Shown piece after piece: positions 16,823 to 26,090 of a stretch of DNA of 32,018 nt (the stretch's first letter is position 1; each line of letters starts with the position of its first letter). The notes under the pieces were generated by a model. It was not told the DNA's origin. It did not search any database and saw only the letters and a list, made by a program, of their open reading frames with translations. The translations under genes were made by a program, and so were the position numbers. Source of the DNA: Cocleimonas sp. (GTDB taxonomy: Bacteria > Pseudomonadota > Gammaproteobacteria > Thiotrichales > Thiotrichaceae); NCBI GenBank assembly GCA_023146675.1, contig JAGLBQ010000028.1, forward strand, positions 1 through 32,018, written 5' to 3'.

Positions 16823-19068
16823 TAGAAGAAAAAACAAGTGAAGCAAAAGCCTATGCTCGCATAGAAAAATATTTTTTATCTGCTTTGGCAGTAGACAAGA
16901 AAAACCGAATCGAATGGTTAAATCATGCGCTAAGTGATGACTTAGATATACTCAAAGAAGTTAAGCTACTGCTGTGTGCACACCATGAAACAGATAGCTT
17001 TCTGGAAACCCCCGCGCCGGTGAAAGCCACTATTGATGACATGACTTCTCGCTGTCCTGATTTGGCAGGTAGACGGCTTGGGGTTTATGAGGTCATTACT
17101 AAAATAGCCACGGGTGGAATGGGGAGAATCTATTCTGCCAAACGTGTTGATGGCGAATATGAAAAAATGGTTGCCATTAAGGTGGTTGAGTACTCCAGCC
17201 TTGATACGGGGTTATTCCAGAAAGAGCGTCAATTATTGGCAGATTTCCAGCATCCTAATATTGTTACTTTGTTAGATGGTGGGACATTAAAAGAAGGTTT
17301 TCCCTACCTGGTCATGGAGCTGGTAGATGGACTGGCTATCAATCGTTATGTAAATTCAGCAGAGCTTTCAATTAAAGAAATAGTGACATTATGCTGTGAA
17401 CTTTGTGCAGTTGTTGATGATGCGCATCAGCAAGGAATTATTCACTGTGACTTAAAACCAGATAATATTTTAGTGATCAATAAAGGCAGCCGCAAAGGCA
17501 CGCTTAAACTACTTGATTTTGGTATCGCGCAAACTTTATCGCTGCGAAAAACAGAGGCTGATATTAAGCCAAGAGGGCTCACACCAGAATATGCCAGCCC
17601 ACAGTGTCATTACAATAAAGTGCCTCATGCGACCGATGATGTCTTTAGTCTTGGGGTGATTCTTGGGCAGCTACTCAGTGGACAGCCTCTTTCATTAATA
17701 CAAAAAACATCACAAATAAAAGAACACTATCAAGCGCCCGATATTAATGAGCTGGCAACGCATATTGAAGATAGAGAATTAGTACAAATTATGCGTAAAG
17801 CAACGGCGAATAAGCGCAGTGGGCGTTATCATTCTGCTAAGGCACTTCAAGATGATTTGCAAAACTGGTTAGATGAAAAGCCTGTTGCTGCTGCACAGGG
17901 AGGGATGATATATGCGCTAAGTAAATCGATACACCGTGTGCGATATATAATTTTTATTGTGGTTACTCTTGCATTATTGGCGGCGCTTATTGGGCAAATA
18001 TTAGGAGAGCATTATGAGTTCCAACAGAGCAGTGATTTACGTGAGCATAATGCAATTGATGCAGTTGATGATTTAAACACGTTATTATCAAGCATTCCTT
18101 ACACCCCTAAAGTAGAAAAAGAAGTAACGACATTAACACTTAATCTTCTGCAAAATTTACACAAGGCAACCCCCGATAGTCAAATAATTAAAAAACGCTA
18201 TGCAGATATACTAATTCGTATGGCGAATGTGAATGGGCATCCTTATTATTTGAATCTGGAGAATAAGGCAAAAACACGCAGACAGTATGAAAAAGCACTG
18301 GGTCTATACAAAGAGTTGGAAAATTTGGAAAGTAGTAAGCTAGATGAGTCAATACAGCAGTCAGCGATTGTTAACCAACGCTATATTGAACACAGGTTGG
18401 CAGGGTTTGAGATTTATGAGAAAGGGGAGAGTGATCCCAATACAATATTTCAGGCACAGAAAAAAATGATCCTAGTGTGGGAAAAGCTAGCCTCTCGAGA
18501 GTTTGTCAACTTACCCTCTAAACAACGACTATTGCTGATTAATATGCTATTAGAAAATGCATATGAAAGCCTGCGTATAACGCCCTATGTGGAAACATGG
18601 GCTTTACTGGGCAATGCAAAAAAGATGTTGGAAAATAATGATATTGATGTGGCTAACTCTTTAAATGAACACACTTATTTACAGGCATTTTATTATGAAA
18701 TAACAGGGCATTATTACTACCTACAAGGCAACGTGAATGCAGCACTGACTTCTTATAGCAAAATTAAGCGCAGTATCGCAGGTGATCAATTTTCAGGTCG
18801 CTATCGTTATTTACTCACTAGGGTTGATAGTGCATTTGCTTGTCTTGGCTATTTGCAAAAAAACAATACAATGCAACAGCAACACTTTAAATATTTTGAC
18901 TATGCGCGTGCTAATTTAGAAGCGTTAGCCAATGAATATACCAATGTACCTTTTTTGCAATATCGGTCTGACAATATGAATCAGCGACAAAATGTTAGAA
19001 CAGCTAAAGGGCAGAAAGCATTCTGTGCTAATCCAATCGAGTTTTTATTGCCATCTATGAAAATTTAA
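16795..19068 (+). CDS. Transmembrane Ser/Thr protein kinase of the non-RD (HCD) type
   Basis: This 757-residue protein has a short helical N-terminus (about 15-85), a kinase domain (about 96-362), one membrane helix (about 384-403) and a helical C-terminal part of about 350 residues. That part looks like degenerate TPR and would be outside the cytoplasm. Kinase motifs are the Gly loop TKIATGGMGRIYSAKR, Lys129 in VAIKVV, Glu144, H217-C-D-L-K-P-D-N224, D241-F-G and TPEYASPQ in place of APE. The Arg before the catalytic Asp is Cys, so activation need not use the usual activation-loop phosphorylation; all residues needed for catalysis are present. It overlaps the sigma factor gene by 28 bases, so it is likely the sensor acting on that sigma factor (family context plus inference). 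Confidence 0.92.
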   Translation: MVVQGNKSVVEEKTSEAKAYARIEKYFLSALAVDKKNRIEWLNHALSDDLDILKEVKLLLCAHHETDSFLETPAPVKATIDDMTSRCPDLAGRRLGVYEVITKIATGGMGRIYSAKRVDGEYEKMVAIKVVEYSSLDTGLFQKERQLLADFQHPNIVTLLDGGTLKEGFPYLVMELVDGLAINRYVNSAELSIKEIVTLCCELCAVVDDAHQQGIIHCDLKPDNILVINKGSRKGTLKLLDFGIAQTLSLRKTEADIKPRGLTPEYASPQCHYNKVPHATDDVFSLGVILGQLLSGQPLSLIQKTSQIKEHYQAPDINELATHIEDRELVQIMRKATANKRSGRYHSAKALQDDLQNWLDEKPVAAAQGGMIYALSKSIHRVRYIIFIVVTLALLAALIGQILGEHYEFQQSSDLREHNAIDAVDDLNTLLSSIPYTPKVEKEVTTLTLNLLQNLHKATPDSQIIKKRYADILIRMANVNGHPYYLNLENKAKTRRQYEKALGLYKELENLESSKLDESIQQSAIVNQRYIEHRLAGFEIYEKGESDPNTIFQAQKKMILVWEKLASREFVNLPSKQRLLLINMLLENAYESLRITPYVETWALLGNAKKMLENNDIDVANSLNEHTYLQAFYYEITGHYYYLQGNVNAALTSYSKIKRSIAGDQFSGRYRYLLTRVDSAFACLGYLQKNNTMQQQHFKYFDYARANLEALANEYTNVPFLQYRSDNMNQRQNVRTAKGQKAFCANPIEFLLPSMKI

Positions 19069-19715
19069 ACAATCAGTGATATAACTTTTTTCAATTTTGG
19101 ATTGATAACTAAACATATAAATATCAATAGCTTATAATTAAAACAAGTGAAAGTTAGGCTGACCTAATTCTTATTCTACCTACGCATGTCAGTTATACCT
19201 TATTTAAATTATGTAGTGATTATCACTAATTGGAAAAATACTACCGTTTATCGCTGATAAGGGCTATTGGAAATTAATATCGGTGAATCAGGTACATAAT
19301 AGATGAGGAACAAGCATGAAATAATTTTTCAAATGATGACATAGAGTTTTTATACTCAAAAAATGGGCATAGCAATCCTTGGTTGAAGGTTCTCAGTTCT
19401 TAGTAGAGGTATTTCTACTCTACATGACGATTGAAATGATTTACTCAGAGGGCAAGAAGATAGTCTGCTCTTTTGATACAAGTCAGAGTTGGGAAGTTAT
19501 TCCGTGCATGTTCCAATGACATAGTTAGGACTGACGATTTAATAACATACGAAACAATAATGCAGTATTTTGTACCCAACCAAGGGGACAGATAGCAATT
19601 TCAGAGTTCTGGTTATTGAATCCTCAGTCTTTAGGTAATGGATTATCTACTATGCTAAATACTCGTAAATCATATAGATTTATGTTCTCAAGGATGAATT
19701 ATGTAGGATTTTATA
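19069..19715. other. Long AT-rich gap without an intact gene
   Basis: About 650 bases follow the kinase. I see no convincing gene. Two open fragments, around 19330-19400 (NDDIEFLYSKNGHSNPWLKV) and around 19380-19520 (coding TIEMIYSEGKKIVCSFDTSQ), contain protein-like composition but are broken by stops and offset in frame; they could be remnants or chance. The last 60 bases should hold the promoter and ribosome site of the small secreted protein. Confidence 0.4.
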
Positions 19716-20045
19716 ATGAAAAAAACAGCATTAAGTATAGTCTCAATCATTTCAATACTCTTAGTATCAGAACCCGTTCTAGCAGAAAATGCATCAATAA
19801 AAATACGTATTCAAAAGCAAGAATTGCGTATCCAAAAAGGATGCGATAAAGGACAGATAACCCATGGTGAAGAGCTAATTCTTAAAAATGAACAAAAAAA
19901 TATAAAAAAAATGATAAAAAAACTGTCGAGGGGGCGATCTTTTTCATCAGGAAGTAAAAATAAAGTACACACAGCATTGAATAGATCAAGCATTAATATT
20001 TTTAAAAAACGTTATAATAAACCGAAGCGAAAAGGGAGTAAGTAG
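19716..20045 (+). CDS. Small secreted basic protein
   Basis: This 109-residue protein has a clear signal peptide (MKKTALSIVSIISILLVSEP, then VLA|EN). The mature part is Lys/Arg-rich, with the pattern RIQKGCDKGQITHGEELILK, then NEQKNIKKMI, and an ending SINIFKKRYNK. This spacing resembles a group of small periplasmic proteins with two 'R-I-x-x-G-x-x-x-G-x-L-T' style helices ending in I-Y-x-x-K-H-N, whose function is unknown; the match is my reading and is tentative. AGGA lies 7 bases before the start. A 12-bp stem-loop follows about 110 bases after the stop. Confidence 0.7.
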   Translation: MKKTALSIVSIISILLVSEPVLAENASIKIRIQKQELRIQKGCDKGQITHGEELILKNEQKNIKKMIKKLSRGRSFSSGSKNKVHTALNRSSINIFKKRYNKPKRKGSK

Positions 20046-20157
20046 GGAAAACGTTAGCTTATGTTTTTACACATTAAAATTAACGACTTGCATAATGTAT
20101 TTTTATATGCTGATAAAAATTAATATTTAATGGGGTAAATGTAATCTATTAGTTTTT

Positions 20158-20184
20158 ATGAAATAACTTTCCAAGTTATTTCAT
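20158..20184. terminator. 12-bp stem-loop between convergent genes
   Basis: ATGAAATAACTT and AAGTTATTTCAT are perfect arms with a three-base loop. It lies between the convergent small secreted and small membrane protein genes. On the plus strand a T-rich stretch (GTGTTTATTAG) follows, so termination of the rightward transcript is favoured. Confidence 0.6.
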
Positions 20185-20191
20185 GTGTTTA

Positions 20192-20524
20192 TTAGTCAGA
20201 GTTACGGACTTCTTTTTTTATTATTTTATTGTCTTGAAAAGTAATAAAGCATGCCACACGAAAGAAAGGACTGTTTTGAGTTTCAACTGATAAAGTGCCA
20301 TTATTTTCCTTCATATTAGAAAAAACTCTATATTTTAATTCCTTTGCTTTTGACATCACATTTTTATAATGGCTCTCCTCAGTAAAACTGTTGCAAAAAT
20401 CATTCGCTGGCTTGGAGTAAAACCATAAGGGAAGCCATACTAAGAATAAGAGAAATGATATTACTATAAATATTTTAAAAATAGATTTAAATATTCTTCT
20501 GAATATTGAAATGTCTTTTTCCAT
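20192..20524 (-). CDS. Small single-pass membrane protein of unknown function
   Basis: I do not recognise this 110-residue protein. Its first 20 residues are basic and cytoplasmic-like, one hydrophobic segment follows (about 19-37, IFIVISFLLFLVWLPLWFY), and the rest would be periplasmic. That part carries two Cys residues (DFCNSF and RVACFITF) that could form a disulfide and a short beta-rich end. It is on the same strand as the PP2C-like gene, about 110 bases beyond that gene's end, so it may be read from the same promoter. No strong ribosome site is seen before its ATG. Confidence 0.6.
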   Translation of the reverse strand: MEKDISIFRRIFKSIFKIFIVISFLLFLVWLPLWFYSKPANDFCNSFTEESHYKNVMSKAKELKYRVFSNMKENNGTLSVETQNSPFFRVACFITFQDNKIIKKEVRNSD

Positions 20525-20633
20525 AACTTTATCACTTTATATTATTATCTTAAAGTTCGTCTCCAGCACTTTTTTGTTCTATAACTAACATATTTGAAGT
20601 ATTTACTGTAGTATCCAAACTAAATATATTTAA

Positions 20634-22742
20634 TTATTTCAAGTATCTGTTAAGAAAAATAGTGGTAACACGAGATGTTGATAATGACTGAGATTGTGAG
20701 CAATTATTTACATGTTGCGATATTATTTTTCTAGCAATACGTTCTGTTCTATTAGCACCCTCAGTTGATACAGGAAATTTTTTTTCTTTAGCGCAAAGCA
20801 GTTTCAATTTTGACAAATACATTGCAGCGATTGAGTTTAAACGTTTTCTAATGATTAATTCCTTTCCTTTTAATAGTTTTCTTTTATGTATTAGTGCATT
20901 ATTGCTTGATGCATCACTTTGTTGTTTTATAGCCTCTAATCCATCAAGCTTTTGTTTTAATTGAGTTGTGTGTTGATTGAAGGTTTTGCTGTAATTAACC
21001 AGTTGATGGATTGCTGTTTTTTGTTTTTGTTTTTGTTTGTCAATTTTAGTTTTGGCTTGATTCTGCTTTTGTCTTTCAAGCTCTGCTAGCATATTACGCT
21101 TTTTCTCAGCAGCATTACTTTTAGTAATATCCTGTTCTTCATTTTGTGGTCTATTGTGCTTCTTAAGCTTAGCAGGTGGTGTAATAGCGATAGGAGGGTT
21201 GTCTGCTTTTTCTTTTTCTCGTTGTTCCCTTATTTTATTATTTTCAAACTCCAATCGTCGTTGTTTAACGAGAGCTGCAAGACGTCTTTTTTCAGCCAAT
21301 TTTTTTGCTTCAATTTTTTCTAATTGTTTACGTTTTTTGTGTTCTTGTTCCAATGCTATTTTTCTAATTCTAAGCTGCTCCTCTTTATGTTTTTTTTGTT
21401 CCGCTATTTTTTGTTCTTGCTGCTTCCTTTTTTCATGATCTTGCTTAATTAACAATAATCGAGCCTTTTTCTGTTTTTTCTTAGCAAGCTTAAGCTTTTG
21501 TTGCTGCTTTAATAATGCTAGTTTTTTTTGTGCCTTTAATTCCTTTTTCTCCTCAATTAATCGCTGTTTCTCAGCTTCAGCCGCCTCTGCTTTTCTATTA
21601 GCCTGCTCTTGTTGTTTTAAAGTTTCAGCTTGTGCTTGCAGGTGCTTTATCTTTATCGCTTCTTGCTTAGCTTTTTCTTCGGCAAGTAAGGTTTTGTTTA
21701 GGCTTATAGCCATTTTTTCTTGAATATTATTTGCAATAAATTGTGTGTTAGTCTGAATTTTTGGAGGTTCTTGACTTTTACTTTCAACCAAAGCAGCTGA
21801 ACCAGTTTTTTCCTCCTGACCTTGCCAAAAATAATAGCTACCAGCCGTAGCGGTAGTGATTGCAAATAAGGACAAAATAAATGTTGCCATCCTTCTTTTT
21901 GGTTTTTCTCTTTTTATTTTAAGAGGCTCAGTTGAGCCTGCTACCTGAGACTTTATTTTTGTTGGATTGACTTGTGCTTGTTTTTTCTTGAAAAGTAACA
22001 AACAATTATTGTCAGTTTGCTCTGTATCACCCTTAGATTCAAATTGGCGATAACACTTAATAATATTAGAATGTAAGCGAGCATTCGTTTTGGGGGTAGT
22101 ATAGCGATGGGATAATAAAGCCATCATTTCAAGGCGGTATTCTTCAATATCAAGAAGTTGAAAGGAAGGCTTAGCGTCATGCTCAAGATCAACGAGTAAG
22201 TTTGATAGTGAAATATTCGTTGGTTTTTTAATCTCACAATGATAGCGACGATTTACCAAGGCAATATGGGTATTACCAAGAAGAAGAAATATAAGTTGTT
22301 TTTTATATTGATAAAGTAACACAATCGATGGATCATATAGTGCTAAAATCTGCTGCTGCTCATGCGTTGTTTTATTGTCATTACTGAACTGATCAATAGC
22401 TACTAAGGAACCACTTTTAGTCTTTTTATTTTTAATTGAATCCAGCAAAACAGCTGCTTTCCACTGCTTACTAAATAATGTTAAAAACACCTCAGAAAAG
22501 TTAAGCTCTTTTTCTAATATATCAGAAAAGGCACGTTGAGCTACTTTGATAGCGAGTTCCGCACCCCGAGTGCTTCTAGAAGTAACCAATCTATCCTCAT
22601 TATTTTCAGGCAGATGCTCACTCGCGATGACAAACAAACCTTGAGACTTATCAATACAAAATGGCTGTGTAAAATGATGAAAATTAGGATTGGAAAGAGT
22701 ATTGCTATCAAAAAGCGTCCAATGCGATAATTGAGATGGCAT
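20634..22742 (-). CDS. Degenerate PP2C-like domain fused to a membrane helix and TolA-like charged coil
   Basis: This 702-residue protein has three parts. Residues about 30-255 follow the order of a PP2C phosphatase: QGLFVIASEHLPENNEDR where the active family has G-x-F-V-V-A-D-G-x-G-G, LIFLLLGNTHIALVNR where V-G-D-S-R is expected, and DNNCLLLFKKK where D-N-x-T-V-V-V is usual. The metal-binding Asp residues of the first two motifs are gone, so it is probably inactive (inference). A membrane helix follows (about 284-305). Then comes a very long Lys/Glu/Gln coil (about 345-580) like the stalk of TolA, and a C-terminal helical domain with two Cys residues. It lies near the kinase operon, which suggests a pseudophosphatase or phospho-sensor partner. 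Confidence 0.72.
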   Translation of the reverse strand: MPSQLSHWTLFDSNTLSNPNFHHFTQPFCIDKSQGLFVIASEHLPENNEDRLVTSRSTRGAELAIKVAQRAFSDILEKELNFSEVFLTLFSKQWKAAVLLDSIKNKKTKSGSLVAIDQFSNDNKTTHEQQQILALYDPSIVLLYQYKKQLIFLLLGNTHIALVNRRYHCEIKKPTNISLSNLLVDLEHDAKPSFQLLDIEEYRLEMMALLSHRYTTPKTNARLHSNIIKCYRQFESKGDTEQTDNNCLLLFKKKQAQVNPTKIKSQVAGSTEPLKIKREKPKRRMATFILSLFAITTATAGSYYFWQGQEEKTGSAALVESKSQEPPKIQTNTQFIANNIQEKMAISLNKTLLAEEKAKQEAIKIKHLQAQAETLKQQEQANRKAEAAEAEKQRLIEEKKELKAQKKLALLKQQQKLKLAKKKQKKARLLLIKQDHEKRKQQEQKIAEQKKHKEEQLRIRKIALEQEHKKRKQLEKIEAKKLAEKRRLAALVKQRRLEFENNKIREQREKEKADNPPIAITPPAKLKKHNRPQNEEQDITKSNAAEKKRNMLAELERQKQNQAKTKIDKQKQKQKTAIHQLVNYSKTFNQHTTQLKQKLDGLEAIKQQSDASSNNALIHKRKLLKGKELIIRKRLNSIAAMYLSKLKLLCAKEKKFPVSTEGANRTERIARKIISQHVNNCSQSQSLSTSRVTTIFLNRYLK

Positions 22743-22937
22743 GAAAATATGAGTCCTTTTTAAGATCTTTGCTATTTATAAAATGCGATGGCATCATTTT
22801 TTCGTCCTTGAAAAACAGATGTTAAATGGTAGTTTTTGAAAACAATAGCTAATTATTATGAAAATTTCCATGCTATTAAGTAGTCATTATAACTGATGAT
22901 TAGATATACTCTGTATTGAGAGCTAAAATAATCAGTG
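22743..22937. promoter_or_regulatory. Leader of the PP2C-like gene
   Basis: This spacer of about 195 bases separates the PP2C-like gene from the end of the upstream protease gene. It holds an AAGGA site and a 28-codon minus-strand frame (start near 22787) that runs in another frame into the PP2C-like gene; it may be a coupled leader frame or chance. No clear terminator for the protease gene is seen. Confidence 0.3.
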
Positions 22938-25802
22938 TTAAGAGGCTTTTTTAAGTCGGGTGCATTTTAGACCAAATTGACGTTTCAACAAACCCAGATA
23001 AATTAAAAAGAAAGTAAATAAGCTATCAAAAGAGCCACCTGATTTATCATCTGCTACGATAGTTTTTTCTTCAGAAATTTTAATTTTTTCATCATCATTA
23101 ATAATAGTTGCTGTAGCGCTATTATTTATCAGTATCACATTGCTGCTAGGATTAGATAATAATAGCCAGAAGGTTTCATTATCTTCTATTAATTTATCGG
23201 CTACTATATCAATACTGATGGTTGCTGATATTTTTCCTGCAGAGATGGATAATGTCCCGCTATCTTTAAAAAAGTCACTGCCTGCGTGTGCTGTGTCATT
23301 AATAGTAACGTATTTTATACTGGTATTAGTCTTTGCTATTTGGTTTAATTTAATAGTAAAAATGGCTTTGCTTATCCCTAAATCACCTTCAATAATTGAA
23401 ATATTAGGTATTGTTACAGTGATGGGGGCAGTAATCGTGTCATTATCGATCACCATACCTTTTGTAATCAGATCACCTGTAGATTTAAATTGAATATTTT
23501 GTGGCGAACTTAGGGTTAAGTGATAAGTTTTATCATCCTCAGCAATGGTATTGCCAATGATCAATTGTGATATGGTTGCGTTGATTTGTCCCGTTAAAAT
23601 ATTGATTAATCCGCTTTGTATTTTGGCATTATTTTTACTGTCATGAATAGTATATTTAATCGATGAGTCTTCCGTTGCTGCTTTATTAAGACTGATAATA
23701 TAGCGCAGTGTTTTAGTGTCTGAATCGCCTTCTGTAATGGTAGGAGCATTGACGCTAGCGATTGGTTTATTCTCTGTTTGTAAGAATTCATTTATTTCTA
23801 CTTCACCCTCAGACAGTGCAAAGAAAATATTATTGCTACAGGCAACCATCATACGCGCATCGATCATTGCCCTTGTTGTGTCAGGGATGGTTAAAAACTG
23901 TGATCCATCATTTGGGGTGAGCATTAATAAATCCTGCGATGCACCCTCTTTTGTTAGTAGTTTTATATCAACATGATTACAGTTTACAGGTGCCCAGCTT
24001 GAGCCTGCTTCATTCCATCTGACTTCAATCTTTTCATTGCGATGATACAAAGAAAAATTTGTTTGTGAGATCACTTTAAATGGATTACCACTTGTCATTA
24101 TTTTTGTGTCTGCACGTGCTATGCCGCCATTATTATCTCGAACGGTAACAGCAAATTTCAAATCACGCTTGGTTAGGGGGAGTTGTTCGCCTTTTATTGG
24201 AGACTCACCAAATAATGTTGCTAGTTGTGGGAAGAATCGCTGATCAGAGTTAGAGGGTAAATAGCTACGAAATAGGGGGTTGTCACCCGCATCAATACCG
24301 ACCTTAACGGCTGTTCCATTGCTATCTATTTGATCCCATGTATAACTTAATGTATCGCCATCAATATCGGTCGCATGACTGCTTAATTGAAAAGGTGTAT
24401 TAACAGGAATAAAAAAGGGGGTGCCGACGGTTAGGGTTGGATTGTTATTATTACTCGCGTCTTTAACGCCGCAATTTGCTTTGCCGCTGTAGCGTGTATA
24501 GTGATTGATTTGATCGATACTCACCGCATTAAAAACAGCGTCTGAGTTGCGTTGTAAATTATCTGCGCCACAAATTCCCGCATAAGACATCACGGTGCTG
24601 CCACTACCAGGTTCTACGGCTGCGTCATGTTCACGGTTTCCGCCGCTACAGTTTTGCTCAATACTATTAAAGGTATGTGTTGCACCTAATTGATGTCCTA
24701 TTTCATGTGATACATAATCTATATTAAAACTATCGCCATAAGGACTAGGTGATCCTGTAATCCCTCCCGCTTTATGTGATTCTTGATTTGATCGACAAAC
24801 ACCGCTAAGTATTGCGAGACCACCAGTGCTTGCACCTCCAAAAAGATGACCAAGATCATAATTAGCATTACCAATGACCCTTTCCATATTCGTAATATTT
24901 TCATCCATCATATCGTGAGGATTGTCATTGGAAAAAGGATCAGAGGTGGGGTTTAGGTAGATTATTTTATCATTATTGGCAACTAATATAAATTTTATCC
25001 CAAGGTCGCGCTCATAAATCTGATTGACTCGGTCAATTGTTGTCAACATAGCACTTAATGTAGATGCTTTAGTGCCGCCATTTAATGCACTGTATTCTGC
25101 ACTAGCTGCTAGAGCTAAGCGATAAGTAATCAGTTTATTGGATGTTCTAGCTTGTACTTTTAATGACGTTGACCAGCTGTTTTTGGATAAAGGTGGTTGA
25201 ATGACAATCTCATCATAATCTGTTGTACGTTGGAATAGTTGCTTATTTTTTTGTTTACTAAAGCTATTATATAACGTGTTTGACCTTCCTGAATTTAATG
25301 ATTTATTTGCGAAGGTTTTATCAGGATCAATAAAAATTGTGTCAGCATTTTCCAATATCAACATGGCATGGAAACCTGCTTCAGTAAAATTAATGCGACC
25401 ATGAATATTTTTACCGTTAGCCGCTTTGACTTTCCATGTTTTAAATTCAGGAAACTTGTCTGCTAATGCTTTTTCCATTATGTAGTGTTCCGTTGCAATA
25501 ACAGCTAGCATCGAGCCATCAGGAAGTGGTAAATTTATTATTTTATTCTGGGTGGTATTTCTTGCCACCTGCTGTTCAGACGCAACTTTATATTGTGTAT
25601 TTTCACTAGAAAAAAGCTGTTGGCGCAAAGCTGTCTCATCTAAACTCAATAAGCGAGCAGAGTAGGGTGCTGATACTCCTGACACGGAAGATCTTAATTG
25701 TTTGATGGATGAGTCATTATGATTAGAAATATCTTTCCAGATGGGGTTGGCAAAAATATTAGTCGATACAAATAGGCTTAATGCAATAAGGGTTCTGCGC
25801 AT
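22938..25802 (-). CDS. Secreted reprolysin-type zinc metalloprotease with Calx-beta domains and GlyGly-CTERM
   Basis: This 954-residue protein has a signal peptide (MRRTLIALSLFVSTNIFANP), a propeptide (about 20-210) and a metalloprotease domain (about 215-445) with the extended zinc motif H366-E-I-G-H-Q-L-G-A-T-H376, then SYAGICG as the likely Met-turn region. An Ig-like and a linker domain follow, with two Calx-beta domains (about 680-785 and 795-905; ITEGDSDTKTLRYIISLN and ISIIEGDLGISKAIFTIKLN), which bind calcium. The end (SGGSFDSLF, a hydrophobic stretch, KRQFGLK) is a GlyGly-CTERM signal, cut by rhombosortase in type II secretion bacteria. The protease probably acts at the cell surface or outside. 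It is upstream of the PP2C-like gene on the same strand. Confidence 0.9.
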   Translation of the reverse strand: MRRTLIALSLFVSTNIFANPIWKDISNHNDSSIKQLRSSVSGVSAPYSARLLSLDETALRQQLFSSENTQYKVASEQQVARNTTQNKIINLPLPDGSMLAVIATEHYIMEKALADKFPEFKTWKVKAANGKNIHGRINFTEAGFHAMLILENADTIFIDPDKTFANKSLNSGRSNTLYNSFSKQKNKQLFQRTTDYDEIVIQPPLSKNSWSTSLKVQARTSNKLITYRLALAASAEYSALNGGTKASTLSAMLTTIDRVNQIYERDLGIKFILVANNDKIIYLNPTSDPFSNDNPHDMMDENITNMERVIGNANYDLGHLFGGASTGGLAILSGVCRSNQESHKAGGITGSPSPYGDSFNIDYVSHEIGHQLGATHTFNSIEQNCSGGNREHDAAVEPGSGSTVMSYAGICGADNLQRNSDAVFNAVSIDQINHYTRYSGKANCGVKDASNNNNPTLTVGTPFFIPVNTPFQLSSHATDIDGDTLSYTWDQIDSNGTAVKVGIDAGDNPLFRSYLPSNSDQRFFPQLATLFGESPIKGEQLPLTKRDLKFAVTVRDNNGGIARADTKIMTSGNPFKVISQTNFSLYHRNEKIEVRWNEAGSSWAPVNCNHVDIKLLTKEGASQDLLMLTPNDGSQFLTIPDTTRAMIDARMMVACSNNIFFALSEGEVEINEFLQTENKPIASVNAPTITEGDSDTKTLRYIISLNKAATEDSSIKYTIHDSKNNAKIQSGLINILTGQINATISQLIIGNTIAEDDKTYHLTLSSPQNIQFKSTGDLITKGMVIDNDTITAPITVTIPNISIIEGDLGISKAIFTIKLNQIAKTNTSIKYVTINDTAHAGSDFFKDSGTLSISAGKISATISIDIVADKLIEDNETFWLLLSNPSSNVILINNSATATIINDDEKIKISEEKTIVADDKSGGSFDSLFTFFLIYLGLLKRQFGLKCTRLKKAS

Positions 25803-26090
25803 GACGGGGGGTCCAGTTATTGTTATTATTTTGTAGCTTAGGAGAATGACAATCGGGGATTTGCTACATTAATTTAAGATGATTATTGCAAAGTAAGGCT
25901 GAATAACTGTTAAACAGAACGACCAATAGCTCATTAAAAGCAAACAAAAAGATAAAAGGTAATAAAGTCAGCCGCTTTATTGGAGAGGGTTACTTTAGGT
26001 TGTGTTAAATGCTAAGATATAGAGCAATCTTATAATAAAAATTATAGAGTGGATAAGCGATAATGCATCCACCCGTATTACTCATATCTA

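Noticed and set aside
19616..19849. Plus-strand frame overlapping the small secreted protein
   Set aside because: It overlaps a gene with a real signal peptide and ribosome site, and its own product shows no domain or signal.
21154..21438. Ser/Cys/Phe-rich frame antisense to the TolA-like coil
   Set aside because: It is the complement of Lys/Glu/Gln codons in the coil region and has no independent support.
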